Shown: positions 24,300-34,269 of the stretch, piece after piece
How the letters are laid out: each line of letters opens with the position of its first letter
Numbering within the stretch: position 1 is the stretch's first letter
From: Ornithinibacillus sp. 4-3
Lineage (GTDB): Bacteria; Bacillota; Bacilli; Bacillales; Amphibacillaceae
Direction: 5' to 3'
DNA length: 64,000 nucleotides
Assembly: GCF_040958695.1 (NCBI RefSeq)
Contig: NZ_CP162599.1
Span: 2,018,001-2,082,000, forward strand
Position numbers and translations under genes: made by a program
The notes under the pieces: generated by a model
The model's database searches: none
What the model was told of the DNA's origin: nothing
The model's input: only the letters and a program-made list of their open reading frames with translations

Positions 24300-24331
24300 G
24301 AGTCCCCCTCCTTCCAATATCCATCAATATA

Positions 24332-26146
24332 TTATCGATTATTAAACTGCTTCTTTATAGCAATAATTTGCATTGCTATTTGTGCGGCTCTTATCGGATC
24401 ATTCTCTTGCTCTGCTTGCTTTTGCTGCAGATATAACTCGTGTAATGAAGTGTTTTCTTCTGCATGATTTTGAATCATTTTTATTAAATCACGAATTTCT
24501 TGTTCATCAATGTCCTCACGTATTGAAATCATTGATAATTCAATAACAAGCTGTTTTAATTGCTCATCATCTAATTTATCTAAATAACCACTTACATCAG
24601 GAGCTGTTGCTTCTTCGTAAAAGGCATATAAGTGAGTTGCAATAATTTTATGCACTTCAATATTAAAATTACCAGCTAAATCTTTTTGTACACGTTCAGC
24701 AATTCCCTTATTTTGCAACATATATGCAAGTAATTGTCTTTCTGCATTTTGAAATGCAGGATACAATTGATTTGTCAACTGTTTTGAACTTGCCTTATTA
24801 GTATATCTGTTCTTTGCTCTCTTATCCTCAGTAAATTGCGCATTCTGTCGGATTTTATGAATTTCATCTAACATAGAGTCCATTGATAATTGAAATTCAT
24901 TACTTAAATCACGAATATAATGTTCTCTTTCTACTGTGCTTTCAATTTTGGCAATTTCTTTTAATATCTCTTGAATATATGTGATACGATCACTTTCTAT
25001 TTGCAAATTATAATTCCTTTTTATATAACGCATGTAAAAATTTATAAACGTATCACTATTTTTAATAATTTTATTTAAAAAGTCTTCGGATCCATATGTT
25101 TTAATATACTGATCTGGATCCAAATTTTCAGGTAAGTTTGCTATTTTTACATGACACCCAGCTGTACGTAATAACAATGCTGCACGATAGCTTGCTTCTA
25201 AACCTGCAAAATCAGAATCATAACAAATTACTGCTGTATCTACATATCTTCGTATTAACTGAGCTTGACTTTCAGAGAGTGCAGTCCCTAATGTTGCCAC
25301 AACATGTCCAATTTCTGCTTGATATGCTGAGATAACGTCCATTTGTCCTTCTAATAAAATAACTTCATTTGCTTTGCGAATATGTTTTTTTGCTAAGTCG
25401 AAATTATATAATATTCTACTTTTATGAAACAAATCGCTTTCCGAACTATTTAAGTATTTAGGTTTCTCATCTGTAATAGTTCTCCCACCAAAAGCAACAA
25501 TTTTTCCAAGATGATTACGGATTGGAAAAATAATCCTACCACTAAATCGGTCATAGGCTGTTTGGTCATCTTGAATACCAAGTAACCCTGCTTTTACAAG
25601 TAGTTGTTGATGAAATCCTTTCTTTGTTAAAAAGTCAGCAGTAAAGTTTTTAATATTTGGAGCATATCCCAATTGGAATGTTTGAATACTTTCATCTGTG
25701 ATTCCTCTTTGCTGAAAATAGTTATAACCTTGTTTACCCTCTTCTGTGTATTTTAAAATATGTTGATACAATTTAGTTAACCACTCATACACAGATAAAA
25801 GTTGTTGACTTTCTTCTGAAACATTAGAAGTCGGCTCCCTTATTCCAGCATCCGATAAGTCAATACCACCTTTCTCAGCAAGGAAATTTAATGCCTCATA
25901 AAATGAGTATCCTTCAAGTTCCATTAAGAAACTTATAACATTTCCGCCTTTTTTACACCCAAAACAATAATATATCTGTTTGTCTTGTGTGACAGAAAAT
26001 GAAGGTGTTTTTTCTCCATGAAATGGACATAGGCCAAAGTAATTTCTACCTTGCTTCTTAAGCTGAACATAATTTCCAACCACATCAACGATGTCATTTG
26101 CCTTACGAACTTTCTCAACCACTTCATCAGGAATTCGGTTATTCAT
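24332..26146 (-). CDS. dnaG: DNA primase
   Basis: A 604-residue primase that lays RNA primers at the replication fork. The N-terminal zinc finger has CPFHGEKTPSFS and CFGCKKGGNVISF. The central TOPRIM core has ILLEGQMDVISAYQAE and CYDSDFAGLEA, and the C-terminal helical region contacts the DnaB-type helicase. An ATG at 26161 would add five residues, but GGTGGT sits about 8 nt before ATG 26146, which is preferred. Cotranscribed with sigA. Confidence 0.97.
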   Translation of the reverse strand: MNNRIPDEVVEKVRKANDIVDVVGNYVQLKKQGRNYFGLCPFHGEKTPSFSVTQDKQIYYCFGCKKGGNVISFLMELEGYSFYEALNFLAEKGGIDLSDAGIREPTSNVSEESQQLLSVYEWLTKLYQHILKYTEEGKQGYNYFQQRGITDESIQTFQLGYAPNIKNFTADFLTKKGFHQQLLVKAGLLGIQDDQTAYDRFSGRIIFPIRNHLGKIVAFGGRTITDEKPKYLNSSESDLFHKSRILYNFDLAKKHIRKANEVILLEGQMDVISAYQAEIGHVVATLGTALSESQAQLIRRYVDTAVICYDSDFAGLEASYRAALLLRTAGCHVKIANLPENLDPDQYIKTYGSEDFLNKIIKNSDTFINFYMRYIKRNYNLQIESDRITYIQEILKEIAKIESTVEREHYIRDLSNEFQLSMDSMLDEIHKIRQNAQFTEDKRAKNRYTNKASSKQLTNQLYPAFQNAERQLLAYMLQNKGIAERVQKDLAGNFNIEVHKIIATHLYAFYEEATAPDVSGYLDKLDDEQLKQLVIELSMISIREDIDEQEIRDLIKMIQNHAEENTSLHELYLQQKQAEQENDPIRAAQIAMQIIAIKKQFNNR

Positions 26147-26161
26147 TTTAAATACCACCAT

Positions 26162-26576
26162 ATTTAGTTCTATTAAACTAATAATTCGTAATTAAATAGG
26201 AAAACTCCTTTAAAATTCGACATTTTTTTCTAAAAAAATATAAATTACTACATATAAAACTGAAAATGTTATCCTTATTATTCTTTATTGAGGTTCTTTT
26301 TTCCTTTATTTCAGAAAAGTTTTATATGCTCTTATATTCTATGTCGAAATTGATGAATTTAACATTTTGTCGACAAGATTCTATTATAGTCGAAACTATT
26401 TAATCAGGCTAGTAAAAAAACTGAAAATCTACCTTAAAAAACGTATAAAAAACTGGTTTTGTGTAAATACTGTGCTTTGTACAAAACATACTTATAGATT
26501 AACAAACGCAATTTCCTATTATATCGCCTTTTTCGGCATGTCCTACGACATCATAAAAAATTTTGGAAACTTGAAA
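26162..26576 (-). other. Leader/promoter region of dnaG-sigA
   Basis: About 415 bp of very AT-rich DNA without a supported gene. On the minus strand it contains several -10-like strings (TATAAT near 26386, TATAAA near 26317), four TCGAC/GTCGA motifs and a weak hairpin GTTTTGT/ACAAAAC followed by CAGTTTTTT near 26450-26490 that may end ppsR transcription. The exact promoter cannot be fixed by eye. A plus-strand open frame here has no ribosome binding site and enters ppsR antisense. Confidence 0.5.
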
Positions 26577-27392
26577 TTAATTATGAACATTTTTCATCAT
26601 TTGAATAATTATATTAGCAGTTTCTTCTACTGCCTTATAGGAAACATCGATTACTTCACAACCGATTTTTTCAACAAGTTCATTAAAATAAATAATCTCT
26701 TCATTTATTCTGTGTTTATTCGCATATATTGCCTGATTACCAAGACCAAGTGCTTTTAATCTTTCTTTTCTGATCTCATTTAATTTCTCAGGATTAATTC
26801 GTAATCCTATACATTTTTTTGGATCAATACGAAATAGCTCTTCAGGAGGATCAACCTCTGGCACAATAGGAACATTGGCTACTTTATATCGTTTCAAAGC
26901 TAAATATTGAGAAAGTGGCGTCTTTGAGGTTCGAGATAATCCGATTAGCACAATATCTGCCCTTGTTATGCCACGTGAATCTCTTCCATCATCGTACTTT
27001 ACAGCAAATTCCATAGCTTCAATCCGCTTAAAATAATCATCATCTAATGCATGAACAAGTCCTGGTTTTTTTAACGGTGGACGTTTAAAAACTTGTTCCA
27101 TCGTTGTCAATATCGGCCCCATAATGTCCATTGTAGCAATATTATATTGCTCTGCTTTATCATTTAAATACTTACGTAAATCAGGATCAACAAAGGTAAA
27201 ACCTAGGATAGTATTATCCTTACCTTCCATCATTCTCAGCGTATCATCAATAGTATGATAATCACAGATATAGGGAATACGATGAATAATATAATCTTCG
27301 CCTTGAAACTGGCTTAGACCTGCTTTGGTAACAAGTTCAGCTGTTTCTCCAACAGAATCAGATAAGACATATACTTCGATTTGTCTATTCAT
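26577..27392 (-). CDS. ppsR: Pyruvate, phosphate dikinase regulatory protein (YqfL)
   Basis: A 271-residue bifunctional kinase/pyrophosphorylase of the DUF299 family that controls pyruvate phosphate dikinase or a related enzyme by threonine phosphorylation. [12 protein letters not shown] opens the protein, and the P-loop-like [15 protein letters not shown] lies near residue 155. [23 protein letters not shown] precedes it. It follows ccpN by 19 bp, the same pair as yqzB-yqfL of B. subtilis, where it links to control of gluconeogenesis. Confidence 0.94.
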   Translation of the reverse strand: MNRQIEVYVLSDSVGETAELVTKAGLSQFQGEDYIIHRIPYICDYHTIDDTLRMMEGKDNTILGFTFVDPDLRKYLNDKAEQYNIATMDIMGPILTTMEQVFKRPPLKKPGLVHALDDDYFKRIEAMEFAVKYDDGRDSRGITRADIVLIGLSRTSKTPLSQYLALKRYKVANVPIVPEVDPPEELFRIDPKKCIGLRINPEKLNEIRKERLKALGLGNQAIYANKHRINEEIIYFNELVEKIGCEVIDVSYKAVEETANIIIQMMKNVHN

Positions 27393-27411
27393 AATTGATT
27401 TAACCAGCCTC

Positions 27412-28041
27412 CTATAGTTCGTCGTTTGTTACCAATTCTACAAATACTTTTGTAATCGTAGTTTTAGTAATTCGCCCTACCACTTCTAGTCCAAATTCCG
27501 TTTTCTTCACAACAGGAAGTCCATCTATCTGCCTTGTTATTAATTTTTTGGCAGCATCAATAAGCAAATCTTCTCCTGTGCAAATGGTAATATTTGGCAT
27601 GCGTGTCATAATAATATGCACTGGCATCGTATTTAAATCTTGATTACCTAAACAAGCTCTTAATAAATCCTTCCTAGAAAGCACACCTATTAAACAGCTA
27701 TGTTCATCCACAACAAATATAGTCCCTACATCCTCTAGAAAGAAAGTAGAAACAGCATCGTATGCTGTCATGTTCTCTCTAATAACTACTGGCACAGATT
27801 TATATTCATTTACCTTATACTTTTTTATCTTCTCTGTTAGTAACTCTGAACCCGATTTTCCTGAATAAAAATAACCAACTCGTGGTCTTGCTTCTAAATA
27901 GCCAGCCATTGTTAAGATTGCTAAATCTGGTCTTAATGTTGCTCTTGCTAAATTAAGCTTTCCTGCAATTTTTTCTCCTGTTATTGGTCCATCACTTTTT
28001 ACAATAGCAATTATTTTTTCCTGCCGTACTGATAAATCCAC
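27412..28041 (-). CDS. ccpN: CcpN-type transcriptional repressor (HTH plus two CBS domains)
   Basis: A regulator of about 209 residues that represses gluconeogenic genes when glycolysis is active. An N-terminal winged helix ([38 protein letters not shown]) is followed by two CBS domains (about 75-200: [47 protein letters not shown]) that sense adenine nucleotides. The frame opens at TTG 28062, but GGTGAT sits just before GTG 28041, the better start. Cotranscribed with ppsR. Confidence 0.93.
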   Translation of the reverse strand: MDLSVRQEKIIAIVKSDGPITGEKIAGKLNLARATLRPDLAILTMAGYLEARPRVGYFYSGKSGSELLTEKIKKYKVNEYKSVPVVIRENMTAYDAVSTFFLEDVGTIFVVDEHSCLIGVLSRKDLLRACLGNQDLNTMPVHIIMTRMPNITICTGEDLLIDAAKKLITRQIDGLPVVKKTEFGLEVVGRITKTTITKVFVELVTNDEL

Positions 28042-28172
28042 TTTTATCACCGTCCAAAACAATTACGTTATACTACTCATGCACAACATTATACAACTAT
28101 TTATATTCAACTGCTATGACACAAATCAAAAATAGAGGGAAAACTTTACCCGCTACCTAAAACATTTCTTGA

Positions 28173-30263
28173 TCAAGCATGTTGCTTCCATTGAACATAT
28201 GATAAATCAGCAAAATCATGAATCAATAAAGAGATATGAGCTAATAGTGAGAGACGATTTGTTTTAAGCTTTTCATCATCTACCATTACCATATTATTAT
28301 CAAAAAAGGCATGGATTGGATTAGCTAATGCTGATAGTGCTTGTAACGCATCTTCAACATTTAATTGATTTGTAGCCTGTGCGTACTTTGTTTGTGTTTG
28401 CTCATATGCTACAAATAAATCTTTTTCCGATTCTGTTTCAAAAATACCCTCATCAATATCTAATGCTTTCCCTTTTTTAGCAATATTCAACACACGAACA
28501 AGAGCTTCTTGAACAGGTTTAAATGCTTCATCATTACGCTTTTGTGAAAGGAGTTTAGCTTTTTCAAACTGATATGAAAACACACCAATTTGCTTAGCAA
28601 AAACTGCTTGAATAACATCCTGTTCGATTGCTTGTTCTTTTAAAAGGAAGGAAGCTCTTAATGCAAAAAATTGATGTAGCGCGTCTGTTATCTTTTCGTT
28701 TTCCTCATCACTTAACTCTAAATATTGATATAGGCTTCTTCCAATGGATAATAAACTTTCTAATTTAATATTCCATTGATTTTCCTTCAAAATCCTTAAT
28801 ACACCTGTTGCTTGACGACGTAAACCATATGGATCCTGAGAGCCTGAAGGTGTTAATCCTACAGACACATAACCAATAATCGTATCTAATTTATCTGCAA
28901 TACTAAGAATAGATCCGATTGTTGATTCTGGTAAATCTCCACTTGCCTGAATTGGTAGATAATGTTCACGAATAGCCTGTGCGGTAGTAACATCTTCTCC
29001 GAAGTATCGCGCATATTTTTCCCCGATAATCCCTTGGAGTTCTGGGAATTCATCGACCATATTTGTCATCAAGTCGAATTTACATATTTCTGCTGCTCGT
29101 TTCCCCTGCTTGACTTGATCTGCATCTAATTTTAATAAATTGCCAATCTCTTCAACAAATGCTGTTACTCGATTAACCTTTTCAGATACCGTTCCTAATT
29201 TCTCCTGAAACACTAACTTTTCTAGTTTCTCTTGATAAAAGGAGATAGACTGCTTTTGATCCTCATCATAGAAGAATTTAGCATCTGCTAAACGCGCACG
29301 AAGTACTTTTTCATTCCCTCTTCTTACTGTTTCTAACCCATCTGCATCTCCATTACGTACACTTATAAAGTATGGTAATAGCTGGTTCTGTGCATTCATC
29401 ACAGGGAAATAACGTTGATGTTCCTTCATCGATGTGATTAAAACCTCTGCTGGAATATCTAAGAATGCTTTATCATACTCACCATAGAAGACGGTTGGAT
29501 ACTCTACTAAGTTTCTTACTTCGTGTAATAATTCTAGATCGAGCCCAATATGGAAGTCTTTTTCTGCTTCTAATTTTTGAATACCTTCAAGAATTATTTG
29601 TTCACGTACTTCTTTGTTAACAATGACATAGCTTTCCCGCAATGCTGCTTCATAGTCTAAAGGATCAGATAAGGATACTTTTCCACCTAGAAAACGGTGC
29701 CCATTTGTTACTCGACCAGTGCAAACCCCAGCAATTTCAAAAGGAATCACCTCATTATTATAAAGAGCAACTAACCAGCGTATTGGACGGGCATATCGCA
29801 TTGTATAGCTATCCCAGCGCATATTTTGCTTAAAAGGAATGGATTCTATAACTGTTTTATAGCCTGGAAGTAAACTTTTTGTTTCTTGTCCTTCAATATG
29901 CTTTTGAATAAAAATATAATTTGTTCCTTTTTCTTCTTTTAAATAAATGTCCTCTGTTGATTTTCCCTGCCCTTTAGTAAAACCAATTGCTGCTTTTGTC
30001 CAATTTCCATCGGCATCCTTTGCAATTTTCTCTGCAGGTCCTTTTACTTCTTCTGTAATAGATGTCTGCACGTCAGCTATATTTTCAATAACAACAGCTA
30101 ACCGACGAGGTGTTGAGAAGGAATGAATAGCATCAAAATCAATTCGTAATTCTTCTAGCCATTGTTTGGTTCGATCTGCTAAAAATATTTCTGCATCATC
30201 AATAAAACGTGCTGGTAATTCTTCAATACCAATTTCAAATAACACGTTATTTGTCACTTTCAT
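28173..30263 (-). CDS. glyS: Glycyl-tRNA synthetase beta subunit
   Basis: A 696-residue subunit of the alpha2beta2 glycyl-tRNA synthetase; it holds the tRNA-recognition and HD-like domains. [16 protein letters not shown] opens it, with [18 protein letters not shown] and [14 protein letters not shown] later. It overlaps the 3' end of glyQ by 17 bp. ATG 30263 is only 2-3 nt from GGGAGG, so GTG at 30257 may be the real start. Transcribed with glyQ under T-box control. Confidence 0.96.
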   Translation of the reverse strand: MKVTNNVLFEIGIEELPARFIDDAEIFLADRTKQWLEELRIDFDAIHSFSTPRRLAVVIENIADVQTSITEEVKGPAEKIAKDADGNWTKAAIGFTKGQGKSTEDIYLKEEKGTNYIFIQKHIEGQETKSLLPGYKTVIESIPFKQNMRWDSYTMRYARPIRWLVALYNNEVIPFEIAGVCTGRVTNGHRFLGGKVSLSDPLDYEAALRESYVIVNKEVREQIILEGIQKLEAEKDFHIGLDLELLHEVRNLVEYPTVFYGEYDKAFLDIPAEVLITSMKEHQRYFPVMNAQNQLLPYFISVRNGDADGLETVRRGNEKVLRARLADAKFFYDEDQKQSISFYQEKLEKLVFQEKLGTVSEKVNRVTAFVEEIGNLLKLDADQVKQGKRAAEICKFDLMTNMVDEFPELQGIIGEKYARYFGEDVTTAQAIREHYLPIQASGDLPESTIGSILSIADKLDTIIGYVSVGLTPSGSQDPYGLRRQATGVLRILKENQWNIKLESLLSIGRSLYQYLELSDEENEKITDALHQFFALRASFLLKEQAIEQDVIQAVFAKQIGVFSYQFEKAKLLSQKRNDEAFKPVQEALVRVLNIAKKGKALDIDEGIFETESEKDLFVAYEQTQTKYAQATNQLNVEDALQALSALANPIHAFFDNNMVMVDDEKLKTNRLSLLAHISLLIHDFADLSYVQWKQHA

Positions 30264-31134
30264 TTCCTCCCTTCAGCATTGGGAATCCAAGTTCTTCTCT
30301 TTTAGAAATATATGCTTTTGCAATACTTCTTGCTAAATTACGAACTCGCCCAATATAAGCTGTTCGCTCATTTACAGATAAAACACCTTTAGCATCTAAC
30401 AAATTAAAGGTATGTGAGCATTTTAGAACATAATCATACGCTGGAAAGACAAGATTCTTTTCCATCGTGTCCTTAGCTTCCTGTTCGTATAACGTAAATA
30501 ATTGGAATAATGTATCTGTATTTGATTCATCAAACGTATAAGTAGAATGTTCAAATTCCGGCTGCATGAAAATATCTCTCACTGTTACTCCTGGTCCCCA
30601 CTCTAAATCAAAGACATTTTCCTCATCTTGAATATAGGATGCCAATCGTTCAATTCCGTAAGTGATTTCAACAGCAACTGGATTTGTTTCAATTCCACCA
30701 ATCTGTTGGAAATACGTAAACTGCGTAATTTCCATTCCATCTAACCATACTTCCCAGCCTAAGCCTGCCGCTCCAAGAGTAGGGTTTTCCCAGTTATCCT
30801 CTACAAAACGGATATCATGCAGTAAAGGATCAATTCCTAAAGTCTCTAATGATTTTAAATATAATTCCTGAATATTTGCAGGAGATGGTTTCATAATTAC
30901 CTGGAATTGATGATGCTGATACAATCTATTCGGGTTTTCTCCATATCTCCCGTCAGCAGGGCGGCGAGATGGCTCTACATATGCTACATTCCATGGTTCT
31001 GGACCGAGACTACGTAATAATGTCATTGGCGACATCGTACCGGCTCCTTTTTCCGTATCATATGCTTGCACTAATAAACAGTTTTGCTCTGACCAATATT
31101 TTTGTAACGTTAGAATCATTTTTTGAATGTTCAT
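30247..31134 (-). CDS. glyQ: Glycyl-tRNA synthetase alpha subunit
   Basis: A 295-residue class II catalytic subunit that charges tRNA-Gly. [14 protein letters not shown] opens it, followed by [44 protein letters not shown] and [17 protein letters not shown]. An ATG at 31140 exists, but GGAGGG touches it, so ATG 31134 with proper spacing is chosen; this also gives the usual 295-residue length. A T-box leader lies upstream. Confidence 0.97.
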   Translation of the reverse strand: MNIQKMILTLQKYWSEQNCLLVQAYDTEKGAGTMSPMTLLRSLGPEPWNVAYVEPSRRPADGRYGENPNRLYQHHQFQVIMKPSPANIQELYLKSLETLGIDPLLHDIRFVEDNWENPTLGAAGLGWEVWLDGMEITQFTYFQQIGGIETNPVAVEITYGIERLASYIQDEENVFDLEWGPGVTVRDIFMQPEFEHSTYTFDESNTDTLFQLFTLYEQEAKDTMEKNLVFPAYDYVLKCSHTFNLLDAKGVLSVNERTAYIGRVRNLARSIAKAYISKREELGFPMLKGGNESDK

Positions 31135-31189
31135 TGTCATCCCTCCATCATTCGCTAAAGAAAACCTTACTTTTTTATTCTAGTGCAAC

Positions 31190-31404
31190 AAAAAAACCGC
31201 CTCTATGTCGATAATTGACATAGGGACGGGATTAACCGCGGTTCCACCCTATTTGCTTTTCGTATAGAAAAGCCACCTTCATCATAAGTTGCTCCAGAAC
31301 GCCGACTTTTATCTTCCTTTTATCTGGCTTACACTATCCCAGACTCGCTTGGAAAAGTATTTATAAAAGCTTTTCTTTCAACGCAATAAATAAATTTTTT
31401 AGTA
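31190..31404 (-). promoter_or_regulatory. T-box riboswitch of glyQS
   Basis: On the minus strand the leader contains the T-box sequence GGGTGGAACCGCGG (about 31236-31249), whose core pairs with the tRNA acceptor end. A terminator hairpin CTATGTC/GACATAG followed by AGGCGGTTTTTTTG (31190-31226) comes next. A GGC triplet at 31301-31303 may be the glycine specifier; that placement is tentative. Uncharged tRNA-Gly should favour the antiterminator and so glyQS expression. Confidence 0.92.
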
Positions 31405-31410
31405 TGTATA

Positions 31411-31439
31411 AATATACTGTTATCCGCTCATTTTGTCAA
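31411..31439 (-). promoter_or_regulatory. Sigma-A promoter of glyQS
   Basis: Consensus TTGACA (31434-31439), 17-bp spacer, TATATT (31411-31416) on the minus strand, just before the T-box leader. Confidence 0.88.
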
Positions 31440-31449
31440 ATATTGCATG

Positions 31450-32193
31450 CTATTTCAATAAATCAATTTGAGACAAGAATTTTTTTGTTTTCAAATAATG
31501 ACCACCATATTGGTCATAATAAGCATCCAATATCTTTCTTAGGATTTTTTCATTCTCTTCTTTTACTGAAATAGTACCAACCTGTTCTAAGCCAACCTTT
31601 GCAAAAGTATAGATGAGCTTAACTAATGTGTTAGACATTGGAATACCGTTTATATCAAGACTATGGCAATTTCGGCAGAGCAAGCCACCTTCCTTAATCG
31701 AAAACAGAAATGGTGCTTCTTTTTTTCCGCAATTAACACAATGATGTACAACTGGGCTGAAGCCACCCTCCTCAAATATTTTCATTTCATACATCATGAT
31801 AGGGATTGTCACCTCATCATGTGTTTTCATCCAATCTAATGTTTGCAAAAATTGATCAAATAAGTGAGGCACTGGCTTTTTACTTTCTAATAATTTATCC
31901 GAGAGCTCACCAATATATGCTGCATAAGCTGTTTTAATAATATCCTCACGAACCTGGCGATAAGAATCAAGGATTTCTCCTTGTTGAATCGTACTAAGTC
32001 CTGTATTTACATAGACAAAAAATTCTCCATAGACAAATGGCTGCGTTACGGCAGCCATTCTACTTTTAGGTTTTTTTGCACCTCGAGCCAATGCGGTGAA
32101 TTTTCCAAGTTTCTTACTGAAAATGGTCACTAGTTTATGTGTTTCACCGTAATCTTGCGTCTTTATAATAATACCATTCATTTTTTCAAGCAA
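31450..32193 (-). CDS. recO: DNA repair protein RecO
   Basis: A 247-residue recombination mediator that helps load RecA with RecR. An N-terminal OB fold (MNGIIIKTQDYGETHKLVTIFS; GAKKPKSRMAAVTQPF) leads to a helical domain and a four-cysteine zinc site (CVNCGKKEAPFLF; GGLLCRNC). It starts with TTG at 32193, 7 nt after GAGGGG; no ATG is well placed until residue 5. It follows yqzL, as in B. subtilis. Confidence 0.95.
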   Translation of the reverse strand: MLEKMNGIIIKTQDYGETHKLVTIFSKKLGKFTALARGAKKPKSRMAAVTQPFVYGEFFVYVNTGLSTIQQGEILDSYRQVREDIIKTAYAAYIGELSDKLLESKKPVPHLFDQFLQTLDWMKTHDEVTIPIMMYEMKIFEEGGFSPVVHHCVNCGKKEAPFLFSIKEGGLLCRNCHSLDINGIPMSNTLVKLIYTFAKVGLEQVGTISVKEENEKILRKILDAYYDQYGGHYLKTKKFLSQIDLLK

Positions 32194-32208
32194 TGTACAT
32201 CCCCTCTT

Positions 32209-32343
32209 TTATCCATCAGTATTTTTAGAAAGAGAATGGTTGCTTTGGCCAGTCCATATTAATTTCTTATTTTCTAGTTCTTTAAAATATAAATAGGCTT
32301 CGATGTGACCTGTCTGACAAAAGAATTTCCATGCGTCCAACAA
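32209..32343 (-). CDS. yqzL: YqzL family small protein
   Basis: A 44-residue open frame between era and recO, exactly where B. subtilis has yqzL. The protein reads LLDAWKFFCQTGHIEAYLYF followed by KELENKK, which fits the YqzL pattern (W-K-F-x-Q-T-G-x-I-x-x-Y-L-x-x-K-E-L-E). No ATG is available; one of two adjacent TTG codons (32343 or 32340) is the start, with GGTGGAG 6-9 nt upstream. Function unknown. It ends 15 bp before the recO start and is probably cotranscribed. Confidence 0.8.
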   Translation of the reverse strand: MLDAWKFFCQTGHIEAYLYFKELENKKLIWTGQSNHSLSKNTDG

Positions 32344-32383
32344 CAGTAACTCCACCCTTCTATATGATTTTAAATTTCTATAC

Positions 32384-32452
32384 GAGGTTGTTCAAAAAGC
32401 TGCGACAGGACATTGTTTACTTGACGATCCTTTATCGGACTTTTTGAACACG
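32384..32452. repeat. Dispersed palindromic-ended repeat, copy B (69 bp)
   Basis: The left end GAGGTTGTTCAAAAAG and the right end CTTTTTGAACACG are inverted copies, with about 40 bp between them. It lies in the era-yqzL gap, 60 bp past the era stop. Same terminal sequence as copies A and C. Confidence 0.72.
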
Positions 32453-32512
32453 CATTATACATATTATGTTGACCAAAATTCGTTGAAAAATCGTATTCAA
32501 TTATTTCCAATC

Positions 32513-33412
32513 TTAGTAATCCGTGTCATTAAAACCATATTCACGTAAATGTCTTTCTTTATCTCTCCAGTCACGTTGAACTTTTACCCATAAATCCAAA
32601 TAAATTTTACTTCCTAGCAAGCTTTGAATTTCTAAACGTGCTTTTTTTCCGATATTTTTCAGCATACTTCCTTGCTTTCCAATTAAAATACCTTTTTGCG
32701 ATTTTCTTTCTGTAATGATTGAAGCCTGAACAAGTACAGTGTCATCATCCTGCTTTTCAATATTATCTATCACAACAGCAACAGAATGTGGGATTTCCTC
32801 ACGTGTATATTCCAATACTTTTTCACGCACTAATTCACTAATGATAAATCTTTCTGGATGATCCGTAATTTGATCTTCATCATAAAACTTAGGTCCTTCT
32901 GGTAAATATTTCTTTAATGTATCTATTAAACGTGGAACATTATTACCAGTCAATGCAGAAATAGGCACAATCTCTGCAAAATCAAGCTTTTCTCTGTATA
33001 AATCAATAAGTGATAGTAGTTCATCTGGATGAATCAGATCTATTTTGTTAATAATTAAGAAAATAGGACTTTCTACTTTTTGTAAACGATCTAATATGAA
33101 CTGATCCCCTTTTCCATACCCTTGATCAGCATTCACCATAAACATAACAACATCTACTTCATTTAATGCACTTTCGGCAACTTTTACCATGAAATCACCA
33201 AGACGATGCTTCGGTTTATGAATTCCTGGAGTATCAATAAGCACCATTTGTGCTTCTTTATCTGTTACAATTCCTTGTATTTTATTTCTTGTTGTTTGCG
33301 GTTTATCGCTAATAATCGTTATCTTTTGTCCTACTGCGCGATTCATAAATGTTGATTTCCCTACATTTGGTCGTCCAACGATTGCAATAAATCCTGATTT
33401 AAAGTCTTCCAT
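32513..33412 (-). CDS. era: GTPase Era
   Basis: A 299-residue GTPase that binds 16S rRNA and helps 30S subunit maturation. The G domain has GRPNVGKST (G1), DTPGIH (G3) and NKIDL (G4). The C-terminal KH domain (about 200-299) carries [26 protein letters not shown] lies upstream of the ATG. In B. subtilis cdd lies between dgkA and era; here the gap is only 31 bp and cdd is missing. Confidence 0.97.
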   Translation of the reverse strand: MEDFKSGFIAIVGRPNVGKSTFMNRAVGQKITIISDKPQTTRNKIQGIVTDKEAQMVLIDTPGIHKPKHRLGDFMVKVAESALNEVDVVMFMVNADQGYGKGDQFILDRLQKVESPIFLIINKIDLIHPDELLSLIDLYREKLDFAEIVPISALTGNNVPRLIDTLKKYLPEGPKFYDEDQITDHPERFIISELVREKVLEYTREEIPHSVAVVIDNIEKQDDDTVLVQASIITERKSQKGILIGKQGSMLKNIGKKARLEIQSLLGSKIYLDLWVKVQRDWRDKERHLREYGFNDTDY

Positions 33413-33443
33413 AAAAGTCCCCCGAACCCTTGTTTTTAACTAT

Positions 33444-33815
33444 TTAATTTACTAATTCCACTATTTTCGGTATAAAGATAATCAATCCGATAATTACAGC
33501 TGTAAGCGCACTTACTAATACAGCACCTGCTGCAACATCTTTAATGATTTTTGCTTGGATATGATATTCAGGCTTTACATAATCTATAATCCTTTCAACG
33601 GCACTGTTTATCATTTCTGTAATAAACACAGAGCTCATTGTTAAAATAATTATCGCCCATTCGATATAACTTAGCTTTACAATAAAACTGAACAGTACCG
33701 CGATTATCCCAGCAAATAAATGGATTTGAAAGTTACGCTCTTTCTTTACTATTTCTACTATACCCTGTTTTGCATAAAGAAAGCCTATATTTTTCTTTTT
33801 CGGTTTATCTTTCAA
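33444..33815 (-). CDS. dgkA: Undecaprenol kinase / diacylglycerol kinase (DgkA)
   Basis: Small integral membrane kinase of about 123 residues that phosphorylates undecaprenol, recycling the wall lipid carrier. The signature EWAIIILTMSSVFITEMINSAVE holds the catalytic glutamates, and ERNFQIHLFAG lies upstream. Three membrane helices are visible. A GTG at 33827 overlaps the likely ribosome site AGGTGA, so a TTG at 33815 or 33821 is more likely. It overlaps the end of ybeY. Confidence 0.92.
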   Translation of the reverse strand: MKDKPKKKNIGFLYAKQGIVEIVKKERNFQIHLFAGIIAVLFSFIVKLSYIEWAIIILTMSSVFITEMINSAVERIIDYVKPEYHIQAKIIKDVAAGAVLVSALTAVIIGLIIFIPKIVELVN

Positions 33816-34269
33816 GGCCAAATTCACCTAAAAGTTCATTTTGTCTTGCAAACATAATCTTCTCTTCTTCTTCTGTAAGATGATCATAACCAAGCAAATG
33901 AAGAAAACCGTGTACGATTAAGAAACCCATTTCTCTTTGTAAGGAATGATTATATTCTGCTGCTTGTTCTTTTGCACGATCAACAGAAATAATAATGTCT
34001 CCAAGCATTAAAGGCATGTCCTCCATATGAAAGGCTACCTCACCCTCTGCTTCATCCTGTAGTGCAAAAGAAATTACATCTGTTACCTCATCTTTCTGTC
34101 GATAATCTCGATTAAGCTGCTTGATTTCTGCATTATCGACGAAGTTAATGGATAACTCAGTATTATCAGCAACTTCTTCTTTTTGGGCAACAAATTGCGC
34201 TAGTTTTTCATACAAGGCAAGATCTTCTTCAGAAAGTTGGTTAGTTTGATCAGAAAAGTCAATTTGCAT
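33805..34269 (-). CDS. ybeY: Endoribonuclease YbeY (rRNA maturation factor)
   Basis: A 154-residue zinc-dependent RNase involved in 16S rRNA 3'-end processing. The metal site HGFLHLLGYDH is complete, and TDVISFAL precedes it. The frame extends 22 codons upstream, but AAGGAGG lies 9 nt before ATG 34269, which is the true start. That ATG shares one base with the pgpH stop (TAATG), so the two are translationally coupled. Confidence 0.96.
   Translation of the reverse strand: MQIDFSDQTNQLSEEDLALYEKLAQFVAQKEEVADNTELSINFVDNAEIKQLNRDYRQKDEVTDVISFALQDEAEGEVAFHMEDMPLMLGDIIISVDRAKEQAAEYNHSLQREMGFLIVHGFLHLLGYDHLTEEEEKIMFARQNELLGEFGLER

Noticed and set aside
24297..24317. Longer SigA start at TTG 24317
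   Set aside because: That codon overlaps the AAGGAGGGGG ribosome site of the ATG at 24299, so it cannot be used with it.
26367..26759. Plus-strand 130-codon frame in front of dnaG
   Set aside because: It is antisense to the conserved end of ppsR for half its length, has no ribosome site and shows no domain.
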